Source: Lysobacter_K koreensis (GTDB taxonomy: Bacteria > Pseudomonadota > Gammaproteobacteria > Xanthomonadales > Xanthomonadaceae). Taken from it: a stretch of 64,000 nt of DNA. The stretch lies in NCBI RefSeq assembly GCF_042677045.1, contig NZ_JBHTIH010000003.1, positions 868,001 to 932,000 of the forward strand. Direction: 5' to 3'. Under the pieces are notes generated by a model. That model was not told the origin of the DNA and did no database searches. It saw nothing but the letters and a program-made list of their open reading frames with translations. This document shows, in pieces, positions 43,022 through 50,584 of the stretch. The number at the start of each line of letters is the position of its first letter. Positions within the stretch are counted from its first letter, which is position 1. The translations under genes were made by a program, and so were the position numbers.

Positions 43022-44351
43022 GCTCGTCTTCACCGTTGGCGGCCTGCTCGGGGCGCCGCTGCAGCAGCAGCTTGTCGATGCGCGGACCATCGAGGTCGAC
43101 CACCTCGACCCGCCACTTGGCCCAGTCGAAGTACTCGCCGACGTGCGGGATGCGACCAAAGTGCGCAATCACCATGCCCGCGGCGGTGTGGAAGTCGTGT
43201 TCGTCCTCGTCGGGCAGACGCCCGCCGCCGATCAGTTCGCGCAGGTCCTCGACCGCCAGCGCGCCGTCGATCAGGTAGGAACCGTCGGCACGCTGCACCA
43301 CCGGTGCTTCGTTGTCGTCCGACTCGGCCGATGGCGTGGTGCCGATCTGCACGCGGCCGATCACCGCGCCCATCAGGTCGTTGACCGTGACCAGGCCGGT
43401 GACGTCGCCGTACTCGTCGACCACCAGCGCCAGCGACTGCTGTTCCTCGCGGAAAATCTCCAGCAGCTTCAGCGCGTGGGTGGATTCGGACACGAACAGC
43501 GCCTCGCGCGTGTTCGCAAACAGATCCGGCGGGGTGCCCTGGCCGAGATCGCGCAGCAGCGACTTCGCCTCGAGGATGCCCATCACGTCCTGGTCACTGC
43601 CGCGATAGACCGGGAACCGCGAAAATGGCGACTCGCGCATCGTGGCCAGGTTCTCCTCGAGCGGCGCGCCCGCGTCAAGCCAGGCGATGCGCATGCGCGG
43701 CGTCATCAGGCTCTCGGTGGTGCGGTCGCCGAGGCTGAGCACGCGGTTCATCATCTTGCGTTCGTCGGCGTCGATCACGCCCTGCTCGTGGCTCTCGGTC
43801 ACCAGCAGGCGGATCTCTTCCTCGCTGATCTCGCTGCGGGCGTCGTCCTTGATGCCGAGCAGGCGCAGCACCAGGCGGTTGATCGCGCCGAGGGTGAACA
43901 CGATCGGCTTGGCGGCCCGTGCCAGGCCGTCGAGGGGGATCGCGATCGCGGCGGCGATCACCTCCGGATTGGTCAGCGCCAGGCGCTTCGGGATCAGCTC
44001 GCCGAAGATGACCTGCGCGGCGGTGATCAGGCCGACCGCGGTGCCGATGCCGATGCCCCGCGCGTACTCGCGCGCTTCCGGCCAGATGCCCTCGATCCAG
44101 CCGGCGATCAGCAGGCCGATCGCGTCGCCGCCGAACACACCGGTCAGCACGCCGATCAGGGTGATGCCGACCTGCACGGTCGAGAGCAGGTTGTCGGGGT
44201 GTTCGGCCAGGGCGAGCGCCTTGCGCGCGCCGCGGCTGGTCTGCGCCAGCTGCTTGAGGCGCAGCTTGCGCGAGGTCATCAACGCCATCTCCGACAGCGC
44301 GAAGAAGGCGTTGAGCACGATCAGGGCAAGGACGACTAGGAGTTCCAGCAT
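43014..44351 (-). CDS. CNNM/CBS-domain (hemolysin C/CorC-like) membrane protein
   Basis: A 445-residue protein. The CNNM (DUF21) transmembrane domain occupies residues 1-190 (FFALSEMALMTSRKLRLKQL, VFGELIPKRLALTNPE). A CBS pair lies at about 205-335 (LMTPRMRIAWLD, SPFSRFPVYRGSDQDVMGIL, LALVVDEYGDVTGLVTVNDL). A CorC_HlyC domain follows at about 350-430 (DGSYLIDGALAVEDL, AGMVIAHFGRIP). Family members are linked to Mg/Co efflux or tolerance; the old hemolysin name is not informative. Confidence 0.93.
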   Translation of the reverse strand: MLELLVVLALIVLNAFFALSEMALMTSRKLRLKQLAQTSRGARKALALAEHPDNLLSTVQVGITLIGVLTGVFGGDAIGLLIAGWIEGIWPEAREYARGIGIGTAVGLITAAQVIFGELIPKRLALTNPEVIAAAIAIPLDGLARAAKPIVFTLGAINRLVLRLLGIKDDARSEISEEEIRLLVTESHEQGVIDADERKMMNRVLSLGDRTTESLMTPRMRIAWLDAGAPLEENLATMRESPFSRFPVYRGSDQDVMGILEAKSLLRDLGQGTPPDLFANTREALFVSESTHALKLLEIFREEQQSLALVVDEYGDVTGLVTVNDLMGAVIGRVQIGTTPSAESDDNEAPVVQRADGSYLIDGALAVEDLRELIGGGRLPDEDEHDFHTAAGMVIAHFGRIPHVGEYFDWAKWRVEVVDLDGPRIDKLLLQRRPEQAANGEDEHD

Positions 44352-44608
44352 TGCGTCCGTTCCTGCGGGCCTTGCGGGAGGGCCGGGGCGGTACGCCGGG
44401 GGGGCGGCTGGGTCAGCGGCAAGGTAGCTGACTTCTTAGTGTCGTCTTCCATGGAGTGGAGGGCCTGGCGGGGGTGAAGAAGCGCGCCCGATCTTAGCAG
44501 GCGCCCAAAGCCGGCCTTCGTGAAGGTGCGCGCGACTGTCTCGAAACCGTCATAATCGCGCCCGCTGCCGTTCCCACGACCTTCCAGCCGGTACCACGAG
44601 GCCTGCAC

Positions 44609-45235
44609 ATGTTTTCACTGCAAACGATTTTCGGCCAGGGCATGCAGTTCTACACGCTGCTCGAAGAGGCGGCCGTCGCCGCCCACGACAGCACCAAGGC
44701 GCTGCACGTGATGCTGAAGGACACCAGCCGGCAGCCGCCGCTGGACGCGTTCAAGCTGGCCCGCCAGCGTGAGCGCGCGGCCTCTGACAAGATCAGCCAC
44801 GAGCTGGTCAACAGCTTCATCACCCCGATCGAGCGCGAGGACATCGAGGCGCTGGGGTCGGCGCTGTACAAGATCCCCAAGCAGGTCGAGAAATTCGCCG
44901 ACCGCTACTCGCTGGCGCTGCAGCACCTGGACGGCATCGACTTCGCGCCGCGCGCGGCGATGCTCGAGCAGGCCTCCGGCGTGGTCGTGCAGATGGTGCA
45001 CCTGCTGCGCGGCATGAAGCTGGAGCCGATGAAGGAGCTCAACGACAAGCTGCGTTCGCTGGAGAACGAGGCCGACCGGCTGATGCTGGAGCTGTACCGC
45101 GACATCTACTCGGGCAAGCTCGACCACCTGCAGATGTTCCTGCTCAAGGAGTTCTTCGAGATCCTCGAGAAAGCCATCGACCGCTGCCGCGAGGCCGGCG
45201 TGGTGGCGTACGAAATCGTCCTCAAGAACTCGTAA
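44609..45235 (+). CDS. DUF47 PhoU-like protein, partner of Pit transporter
   Basis: A 208-residue all-helical protein of the DUF47/TIGR00153 group: FGQGMQFYTLLEEAAVAAHD, INSFITPIEREDIEALGSAL (here VNSFITPIEREDIEALGSAL), and ENEADRLMLELYRDIYSG. Such proteins adjoin Pit-type phosphate transporters and are thought to gate or regulate them. The transporter follows 27 nt downstream. Confidence 0.93.
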   Translation: MFSLQTIFGQGMQFYTLLEEAAVAAHDSTKALHVMLKDTSRQPPLDAFKLARQRERAASDKISHELVNSFITPIEREDIEALGSALYKIPKQVEKFADRYSLALQHLDGIDFAPRAAMLEQASGVVVQMVHLLRGMKLEPMKELNDKLRSLENEADRLMLELYRDIYSGKLDHLQMFLLKEFFEILEKAIDRCREAGVVAYEIVLKNS

Positions 45236-45262
45236 CGGGCGGCATTGGATGGAGATGCATCG

Positions 45263-46390
45263 ATGCTGACCCTGGTCCTGGTCGTCGTGCTTGCGGCGCT
45301 GATCTTCGAGTACATCAACGGCTTCCACGACACCGCAAACTCGATCGCGACCGTGGTCGCGACCAAGGTGCTGTCGCCGATGCAGGCGGTCGGCTTGGCC
45401 GCGGCCACCAACCTGGTCGGCGCGCTGCTGGGCACCGCGGTCGCCAAGACCGTGGCGTCCGGGATCATCGACACTGAAGTGGTCAACGTCAGTTCGCAGC
45501 TGATCCTGTGCGCGCTGCTCGGCGGCATCGTCTGGAACCTGATCACCTGGTGGAAGGGGCTGCCGTCGTCGTCGTCGCATGCGTTGATCGGCGGCCTGTG
45601 CGGCGCCGCGTTCGCCGCGGCGATGGACAACGTCGACGCGATCGTCTGGTCCAGCCCCGCCGAGCCCTGGTACAAGAGCGCCGGCGTGCTGTGGAAGGTG
45701 GTCGTGCCGATGTTCAGCTCGCCGCTGCTGGGTTTCACCACCGGTTTCCTGCTGATGGGCGTGCTGTTCGCGCTGGTCTCGCTGATGGCGCGCAGCGGCG
45801 GACTGCTGCGGCGCCTGGCGCGGCCGCGCTGGGTCAACAGTTTCTTCGGCAAGGCGCAGCTGGTCAGTGCCGCCGGCATGGGCCTGGCGCACGGTTCCAA
45901 CGACGCGCAGAAGACCATGGGCATCGTCGCCCTGACGCTGGTCGCGGCACAGGCCGACGGCACGCTCGACAACCTGCCGGCGTGGCTGGCGTTCCTGCAC
46001 CCGTCGCCGGGCGCGATCGCCAACAACGACATCGACCTGTGGATCAAGCTCACCTGCGCCGTGGTGATGGCTGCAGGCACCGCCGCCGGTGGCTGGCGGA
46101 TCATCAAGACGCTGGGCCACAAGCTGGTCAAGCTGCACCCGATCCACGGCTTCGCGGCCGAGAGCAGCGCGGCGTCGGTGATCTTCCTGGCGTCGTCGCT
46201 GGGCATCCCGGTGTCGACCACGCACAACATCTCGTCGGCGATCATGGGCGTGGGCACCGCCAAGCGCTTCAACTCGATCAAGTGGACCGTGGTCGAGAAG
46301 ATGATCTGGGCGTGGATCCTGACGATTCCCGCCGCCGGCGGCATCGCCTACGGCTTCTTCCAGTTGTTCAAGCTGATGGGCTGGGTGTAG
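45263..46390 (+). CDS. PiT-family inorganic phosphate transporter
   Basis: A 375-residue multi-span inner-membrane phosphate transporter. It carries the two family signatures EYINGFHDTANSIATVVATK near the N-terminus and GLAHGSNDAQKTMGIVAL in the second half, plus SSSSHALIGGLCGA and GIPVSTTHNISSAIMGVG. The ATG at 45263 is preferred over an upstream TTG at 45245 because MLTLVLVVVLAALIFEYING fits the family start. Operon with the DUF47 gene; terminator follows. Confidence 0.95.
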   Translation: MLTLVLVVVLAALIFEYINGFHDTANSIATVVATKVLSPMQAVGLAAATNLVGALLGTAVAKTVASGIIDTEVVNVSSQLILCALLGGIVWNLITWWKGLPSSSSHALIGGLCGAAFAAAMDNVDAIVWSSPAEPWYKSAGVLWKVVVPMFSSPLLGFTTGFLLMGVLFALVSLMARSGGLLRRLARPRWVNSFFGKAQLVSAAGMGLAHGSNDAQKTMGIVALTLVAAQADGTLDNLPAWLAFLHPSPGAIANNDIDLWIKLTCAVVMAAGTAAGGWRIIKTLGHKLVKLHPIHGFAAESSAASVIFLASSLGIPVSTTHNISSAIMGVGTAKRFNSIKWTVVEKMIWAWILTIPAAGGIAYGFFQLFKLMGWV

Positions 46391-46425
46391 CCACGGCCGT
46401 CGCGCGGCACGACGGCAAGAAAGCA

Positions 46426-46453
46426 GAAGGCCCGCGCAAGCGGGCCTTCGTCG
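46426..46453 (+). terminator. Terminator between Pit transporter and the YbjN-like gene
   Basis: Perfect 10-bp stem GAAGGCCCGC / GCGGGCCTTC with GCAA loop, followed by GTCG. No adjoining T-run, and it serves convergent genes. Confidence 0.7.
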
Positions 46454-46480
46454 TTTCGGCGGCAGCAGGGCGGCTTGCCC

Positions 46481-46891
46481 TCAGAGCAAATCGCCGCCGG
46501 CCGACATCATCCGTTCCATGCGATCCCCAAGCCCGCCGATCTCCAGCACCAGGCGATCGACTTCCGCCGCATCCAGGCCTTCGTACGGACGGTTCTCGCA
46601 CAGCTGCAGGTAGGGCACGCCGTCGAGGTCGCCGATCGCCAGGTAGCCCACGCGGCTCTGCCAGTTGAACACCAGCGCGCGGCGCGCATCCAGGCCGGTG
46701 GTCGGCGCGACCGCGGTACTCACGCGCAGGTAGGGGCGGCCGTCGTCGTCGTCGAGTTCGGACAGGAAGATCGCCTGGTGGCGCGTGCCCTGTTCGAGCG
46801 ACAGTTCGATGCAGACCACGTCTTCGTCGTGCGACGTCGTGTTGAAGCCGGCGGTTTTCAGGTGGCGGCGGATCGATTCGAAGTTGCGCAT
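46481..46891 (-). CDS. YbjN-like small protein
   Basis: A 136-residue soluble acidic protein: MRNFESIRRHLKTAGFNTTS, FLSELDDDDGRPYLRVSTAV and VGYLAIGDLDGVPYLQLCEN. The layout (short N-terminal helix, beta sheet, C-terminal helix) recalls the YbjN/type III chaperone fold, but this is a structural guess. The ATG at 46891 has GGAG six bases upstream; ATG 46903 is possible. Function unknown. Divergent from the alkyltransferase-like gene with only 39 nt between starts. Confidence 0.7.
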   Translation of the reverse strand: MRNFESIRRHLKTAGFNTTSHDEDVVCIELSLEQGTRHQAIFLSELDDDDGRPYLRVSTAVAPTTGLDARRALVFNWQSRVGYLAIGDLDGVPYLQLCENRPYEGLDAAEVDRLVLEIGGLGDRMERMMSAGGDLL

Positions 46892-46930
46892 CGCAGGCTC
46901 CATCCAGGGGCAGGCGGCTATGCTACCGCG

Positions 46931-47335
46931 ATGGATGCACACGTCGCCGCCGAACGCATATTCGCCGTGATCCGCGCCATCCCGCGTGGCCAGGTCGCCG
47001 GCTACGGCGAGGTCGCGCGCCGGGCCGGGCTGCCCGGGCGCGCGCGGCTGGTGGCGCGGCTGTTGAGCCAGAACAGCGACCGCAAGCTGCCCTGGCACCG
47101 GGTGCTGCGTTCGGACGGCAAGGTCGCGTTCCCGCAAGGTTCGCAGCCGTTCGACGAGCAGTGCCAGCGCCTGCGCAGCGAAGGCTTGACGGTGGAGTCC
47201 GGCCGGGTGCGCGGGGTGCGCGCGGCGGCGACCCTGGACGAGCAGGTGTGGGGCGCGCCACCGGCGGCGCCGGCACGTGCCAAGGCGACGGCCGCCAATC
47301 GCAAGCCGCGTGCCGGCAAGCCCGTGGCCCGTTGA
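46931..47335 (+). CDS. Alkyltransferase-like DNA repair protein (ATL)
   Basis: A 134-residue protein of the MGMT C-terminal fold: ERIFAVIRAIPRGQVAGYGE, VARRAGLPGRARLVARLLSQ (helix-turn-helix) and the active-site block LPWHRVLRSDGKVAFPQG. The acceptor cysteine of O6-methylguanine methyltransferases (PCHRV) is replaced by tryptophan (PWHRV), the hallmark of ATL proteins such as E. coli YbaZ, which flag O6-alkylguanine for nucleotide excision repair instead of removing it. A basic alanine-rich tail (APARAKATAANRKPRAGKPV) extends past the domain. Confidence 0.93.
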   Translation: MDAHVAAERIFAVIRAIPRGQVAGYGEVARRAGLPGRARLVARLLSQNSDRKLPWHRVLRSDGKVAFPQGSQPFDEQCQRLRSEGLTVESGRVRGVRAAATLDEQVWGAPPAAPARAKATAANRKPRAGKPVAR

Positions 47336-47422
47336 GGCGGGGTTTGGCGCCGGGTTGAACCACCGGTTCGAAGCCGGCGGCTGGCGCAGCGGCTACCATG
47401 TGCGCTCCCCCAAGGAGTCGCG

Positions 47423-48079
47423 ATGTTCGCCAACCTGCCGCCCGTGACACGGGCCTTGATGATCGCCAATGGCCTGGTGTTCGTGCTGCAACTGACGCTC
47501 GGTGACGCCGCGCTCGCCGCGTTCGAGCTGTGGCCGCTGGGCAGCGGCAACGATCCCTACGCGGGCAGCGGCTTCCTGCCGTGGCAACTGCTGACCTACG
47601 GCTTCATGCACGGCGGCTTTGCCCACCTGCTGTTCAACATGCTGGCGCTGTTGATGTTCGGCGCGCCGCTGGAGCACACCTGGGGCGACCGCCGCTTCCT
47701 GACCTACTACCTGGTGTGCGTGGTCGGCGCGGCGCTGTGCCAGCTGGCGGTCGGCGCGTGGACGATGTCGCAGGGCGGCGAGGCCTACCCGACGGTCGGC
47801 GCGTCCGGCGGCATCTTCGGGTTGCTGCTCGCCTACGGCATGTTGTTCCCGCAGCAGCGGGTGATGCTGTTGATCCCGCCGATCCCAATGAAGGCGCGCA
47901 CGCTGGTGATCGTCTATGGCGTCATCGAGCTGTTGATGGGCATCACCGGCACGATGCCAGGCGTGGCCCACTTCGCGCACTTGGGCGGGATGCTGTTTGG
48001 CTGGCTGCTGATCCGTTACTGGCGCGGGCAGCCGCCGTTTGGCAAGCGTCGGCCGCCGCGACCGCGGATCGTGCGCTGA
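47423..48079 (+). CDS. Rhomboid-family intramembrane serine protease
   Basis: A 218-residue polytopic protease. Visible: the HGGFAHLLFNMLALLMFG motif, catalytic Ser128 in VGASGGIFGLL and catalytic His186 in AHFAHLGGMLFG. The domain fills the whole protein. Substrate unknown. Convergent with an M13 peptidase gene. Confidence 0.94.
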   Translation: MFANLPPVTRALMIANGLVFVLQLTLGDAALAAFELWPLGSGNDPYAGSGFLPWQLLTYGFMHGGFAHLLFNMLALLMFGAPLEHTWGDRRFLTYYLVCVVGAALCQLAVGAWTMSQGGEAYPTVGASGGIFGLLLAYGMLFPQQRVMLLIPPIPMKARTLVIVYGVIELLMGITGTMPGVAHFAHLGGMLFGWLLIRYWRGQPPFGKRRPPRPRIVR

Positions 48080-48130
48080 CTCAGGATCCGCGAGACTGCG
48101 CAATCCGCATTGGCGCGGAGACGCAGAAAG

Positions 48131-48160
48131 CAGAACGGCGCGGGTCACCCCGCCGTTCTG
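48131..48160. terminator. Hairpin between convergent rhomboid and M13 genes
   Basis: CAGAACGG...CCGTTCTG with an inner CGGG-TCAC-CCCG stem and one bulge. No T-run, so terminator function is uncertain. Confidence 0.45.
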
Positions 48161-48181
48161 CCATGGGCCACTACGCCCGGT

Positions 48182-50197
48182 TTACGGCCAGATCCTGATC
48201 TGCTGCTCGGCCTGGAGCTGCATCGGCGTGCCGGCCTTGCAGCCGTAGGCTTCGCCGAAGCTGGCCAGGTTCATCACCGGCCCGTTGGCGCGCCATTGCC
48301 CCGGCGCATGCACGTTGCGCGCGGCGTGTTGGGTGGCCGCGTCGGTGGTCAGCTGCTGCGGCCACAGGCTCGCCCAGCCCTTGTAGAACGCCTGCTTGGC
48401 TTCCTTGGTGGCCGCCGGTTGCGCGGCGTTGTAGGCCGCCCATGCCAGCTCGACGCCGGCGAGGTCGGCAATGTTCTCGTCGCGGGTCTGGCTGCCGTTG
48501 AGCCGGATCCCGCTGAGCTCCGGATACGCGAAGCCGCCGTACTGCGCGCTGACCCGGTTGCCCAAGGCTTCCCACGCGCCGATCTCGGCCGGCGTCCACC
48601 AGTCGCGGACCTCGGCCCTGGCATCGACCATGCGGCCGCGGCTGTCGAAGCCGTGGCTCAGTTCGTGGCCCACCAGCGCGCCGTAGGCGCCGTACTGCGC
48701 GGCGGTTTCGCGGCTGAGGTCGAGCACCGGCGGCTGCAGCATCGCGGCGGTGACGATCAGGCGGTTCTGGGCGAGGTCGTACGCCAGCGCCGGCTGCTGC
48801 GGCAGCACGTCCCAGCGGCGGTCGGCGTTGCCGCGGCCGATGCGCTTCATTTCCTCGCGGTGGTGCCAGGTCGACGCGATCAGGATGTTGCCGCCGTAGC
48901 TGCCACGGCCCATCGGTTGCACGGTGTAGTCGAGGTCGCGCTTCGGCGCGCCGATCTCGATCTTGAGGTTGGCCAGCTTGGCGCGGGCTTCGGCCTTGGC
49001 GGCTGCGCCCAGCCGCGGGTCGCGGTCGAGCGCGGCGCCCAGCGCGGCACGCACGTTGGTGGCGATTTCCTCGGCGCGTGCCTTGTTGGCCGCGGGCAGG
49101 TAGCGGCCGACGTACTCGCGCCCCAGCATCGGGCCGGCGGCCAGGTTGATCGCGTCCAGCACCTGCTGCTGGCGGGGCGCCGGCGCGGCCTGGCCGGCAA
49201 GCATGCGGCCGCGGAAGTCGAAGTGCGCGTCACGCCATGGCTTGGCCAGGTACGGCGCCATCGCGTCGCCGACGCGCCAGCGCAGGTAGGTCTTCCACTG
49301 CGCCGGCTTGAGCCCGCCGACCAGCGCGTCAAGCTGCGCGAACAGCGCCGGGTTGGCGATCGACACGCTGTCGTCGGTCACGCCCTGGGCCTTGAGGAAC
49401 TCGGCCAGCTGCAGGCGCTTGTAGGTCTTGGCCAGGGTGGCGGTGGCGACTGGGGCGTAGTTGGCGCGCGGATCGCGCAACTGCGCGAGCGGCTTGGACG
49501 ACTGCGCGATGCGGGTCTCCAGATCGATCACCTGCTGGGCCTCGGCGGCCAGCTGCGCCTGCGGGGTGCCGGTCAGCGCGAGGATCTTCTGCACGTAGTT
49601 GTTGTAGTGGCCAAGCACCGCGCGCGTTTCGGCATCGGTGCGGGTGTAGAAGGCCGGGTCGGACAGGCCCAGGCCGCCTTGGCTGAAGTAGCCGATGTGG
49701 CGGCCGAGGTCCTGGAGGTCGACGTCGGCGCCGAAATTGAACGCGACCGGGATGCCGACCTGGTGCAGCGCGGCGATCGAGGCCGGCACGTCCTTGGCCT
49801 TCTTGATCGCGTTGATGCGTGCCAGCAGCGGCGCCACCGGGTTGGCACCGTCGCGCTCGACCGAGGCCTCGTCCAGGCCGCTGGCCCAGAAGTCGCCGAG
49901 CAGCTTCTGCACGTTGCCCTGCGGTGCGGCCATCGCGGTGTTGAGCAGTTCGACCTGCTGCGCGCGCGCGCGATCGCTGAGCTGCTCCAGCGCCGACAGG
50001 GAGGGCACGCCGGGCAACAGCGTGTTGGCCTTGAGCCAGTCGGCATTGGCGCTGCCGTAGAAGTCGGTGCAGGCGGCAGCGACGGCCGGGGCCTTGGCCT
50101 TGGCAGCGCGCTTCTTCTTTTGGGCTTCGGCGGACGGCGAGGCGAGGCCGGCGATCAGGCTCAGGGCGAGGGCACAGGCAAGCGGGCGTAGGGTCAT
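48182..50197 (-). CDS. Exported M13-family metallopeptidase (paralogue 1)
   Basis: A 671-residue neprilysin/PepO-like zinc endopeptidase. Signal peptide MTLRPLACALALSLIAGLAS...AEA with start at 50197. The mature part begins KKKRAAKAKAPAVAAACTDF and carries the M13 N-terminal domain (YGSANADWLKAN, GLGLSDPAFYT). Zinc site H511-ELS-H515 in VGHELSHGFDSRGR and the downstream Glu in DENIADLAGVELAW. A final aromatic-tryptophan terminus (IRIWP) is typical. Acts in periplasm or outside. A second M13 gene lies upstream on the same strand, separated by a terminator and tandem repeats. Confidence 0.96.
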   Translation of the reverse strand: MTLRPLACALALSLIAGLASPSAEAQKKKRAAKAKAPAVAAACTDFYGSANADWLKANTLLPGVPSLSALEQLSDRARAQQVELLNTAMAAPQGNVQKLLGDFWASGLDEASVERDGANPVAPLLARINAIKKAKDVPASIAALHQVGIPVAFNFGADVDLQDLGRHIGYFSQGGLGLSDPAFYTRTDAETRAVLGHYNNYVQKILALTGTPQAQLAAEAQQVIDLETRIAQSSKPLAQLRDPRANYAPVATATLAKTYKRLQLAEFLKAQGVTDDSVSIANPALFAQLDALVGGLKPAQWKTYLRWRVGDAMAPYLAKPWRDAHFDFRGRMLAGQAAPAPRQQQVLDAINLAAGPMLGREYVGRYLPAANKARAEEIATNVRAALGAALDRDPRLGAAAKAEARAKLANLKIEIGAPKRDLDYTVQPMGRGSYGGNILIASTWHHREEMKRIGRGNADRRWDVLPQQPALAYDLAQNRLIVTAAMLQPPVLDLSRETAAQYGAYGALVGHELSHGFDSRGRMVDARAEVRDWWTPAEIGAWEALGNRVSAQYGGFAYPELSGIRLNGSQTRDENIADLAGVELAWAAYNAAQPAATKEAKQAFYKGWASLWPQQLTTDAATQHAARNVHAPGQWRANGPVMNLASFGEAYGCKAGTPMQLQAEQQIRIWP

Positions 50198-50376
50198 CGC
50201 GGGGTTCCAGGCGGGACTGCGGCGGGGGCCACAGTGGGGGATCGAAGGCTGGCCGGAGTCTAACAATCGCCTCGCGGCAGCCACTGAACGGTTTCGTCAC
50301 GGTGCCGGGCCGCAGCGTTCAAACAGCACACGCCTGCACGAGGCGACTTTTTCAAGAGCAAAGCCCACGCAGCGCG

Positions 50377-50410
50377 CAAAAAAAGAAGGCCCGGGAGATC
50401 CCGGGCCTTC
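50377..50410 (-). terminator. Rho-independent terminator downstream of M13 paralogue 2
   Basis: On the minus strand GAAGGCCCGGG-ATCT-CCCGGGCCTTC is followed by TTTTTTT. It lies 175 nt past the stop at 50585, so the mRNA carries the tandem repeats in its 3' end. Confidence 0.85.
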
Positions 50411-50446
50411 ACGCCTAGCCGACGAGGGCGAGGTTGGACGCTTGCA

Positions 50447-50567
50447 AGCCATTGGCTCGCGTTCGTCCGAGCGCCTGCGCGAATAGCGCAGGCTGGACGA
50501 GGGTGCAGCCCACGAGCCATTGGCCCGCGTTCGTCCGAGCGTCCGCGCGAATAGCGCGGGCCGGACG
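50447..50567. repeat. Two tandem 53-bp repeats, period 68 bp
   Basis: Copies 50447-50499 and 50515-50567 begin AGCCATTGGC and share CGCGTTCGTCCGAGCG and GCGCGAATAGCGC. Each contains an inverted repeat of type CGTCCGAGCG-CTGCGC-GAATA-GCGCAG-CTGGACG. Differences are a few compensatory changes that keep the stem paired. Confidence 0.75.
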
Positions 50568-50584
50568 CGTTACTTACGCACAGA

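Larger units (their letters stand above)
50198..50584. other. 387-nt gap between the two M13 genes
   Basis: No gene supported. It holds a strong minus-strand terminator (50377-50410) and two tandem 53-bp repeat copies (50447-50567), described separately. The rest should contain the promoter of M13 paralogue 1, but no clear hexamers are visible. Confidence 0.6.

Noticed and set aside
48110..50191. 693-codon plus-strand ORF opposite M13 paralogue 1
   Set aside because: Lies fully antisense to a gene with intact HELSH and ENIAD motifs, and shows no motifs itself.
50447..50567. Possible CRISPR array
   Set aside because: Only two copies of 53 bp with a 15-nt gap, an internal stem and no cas genes.
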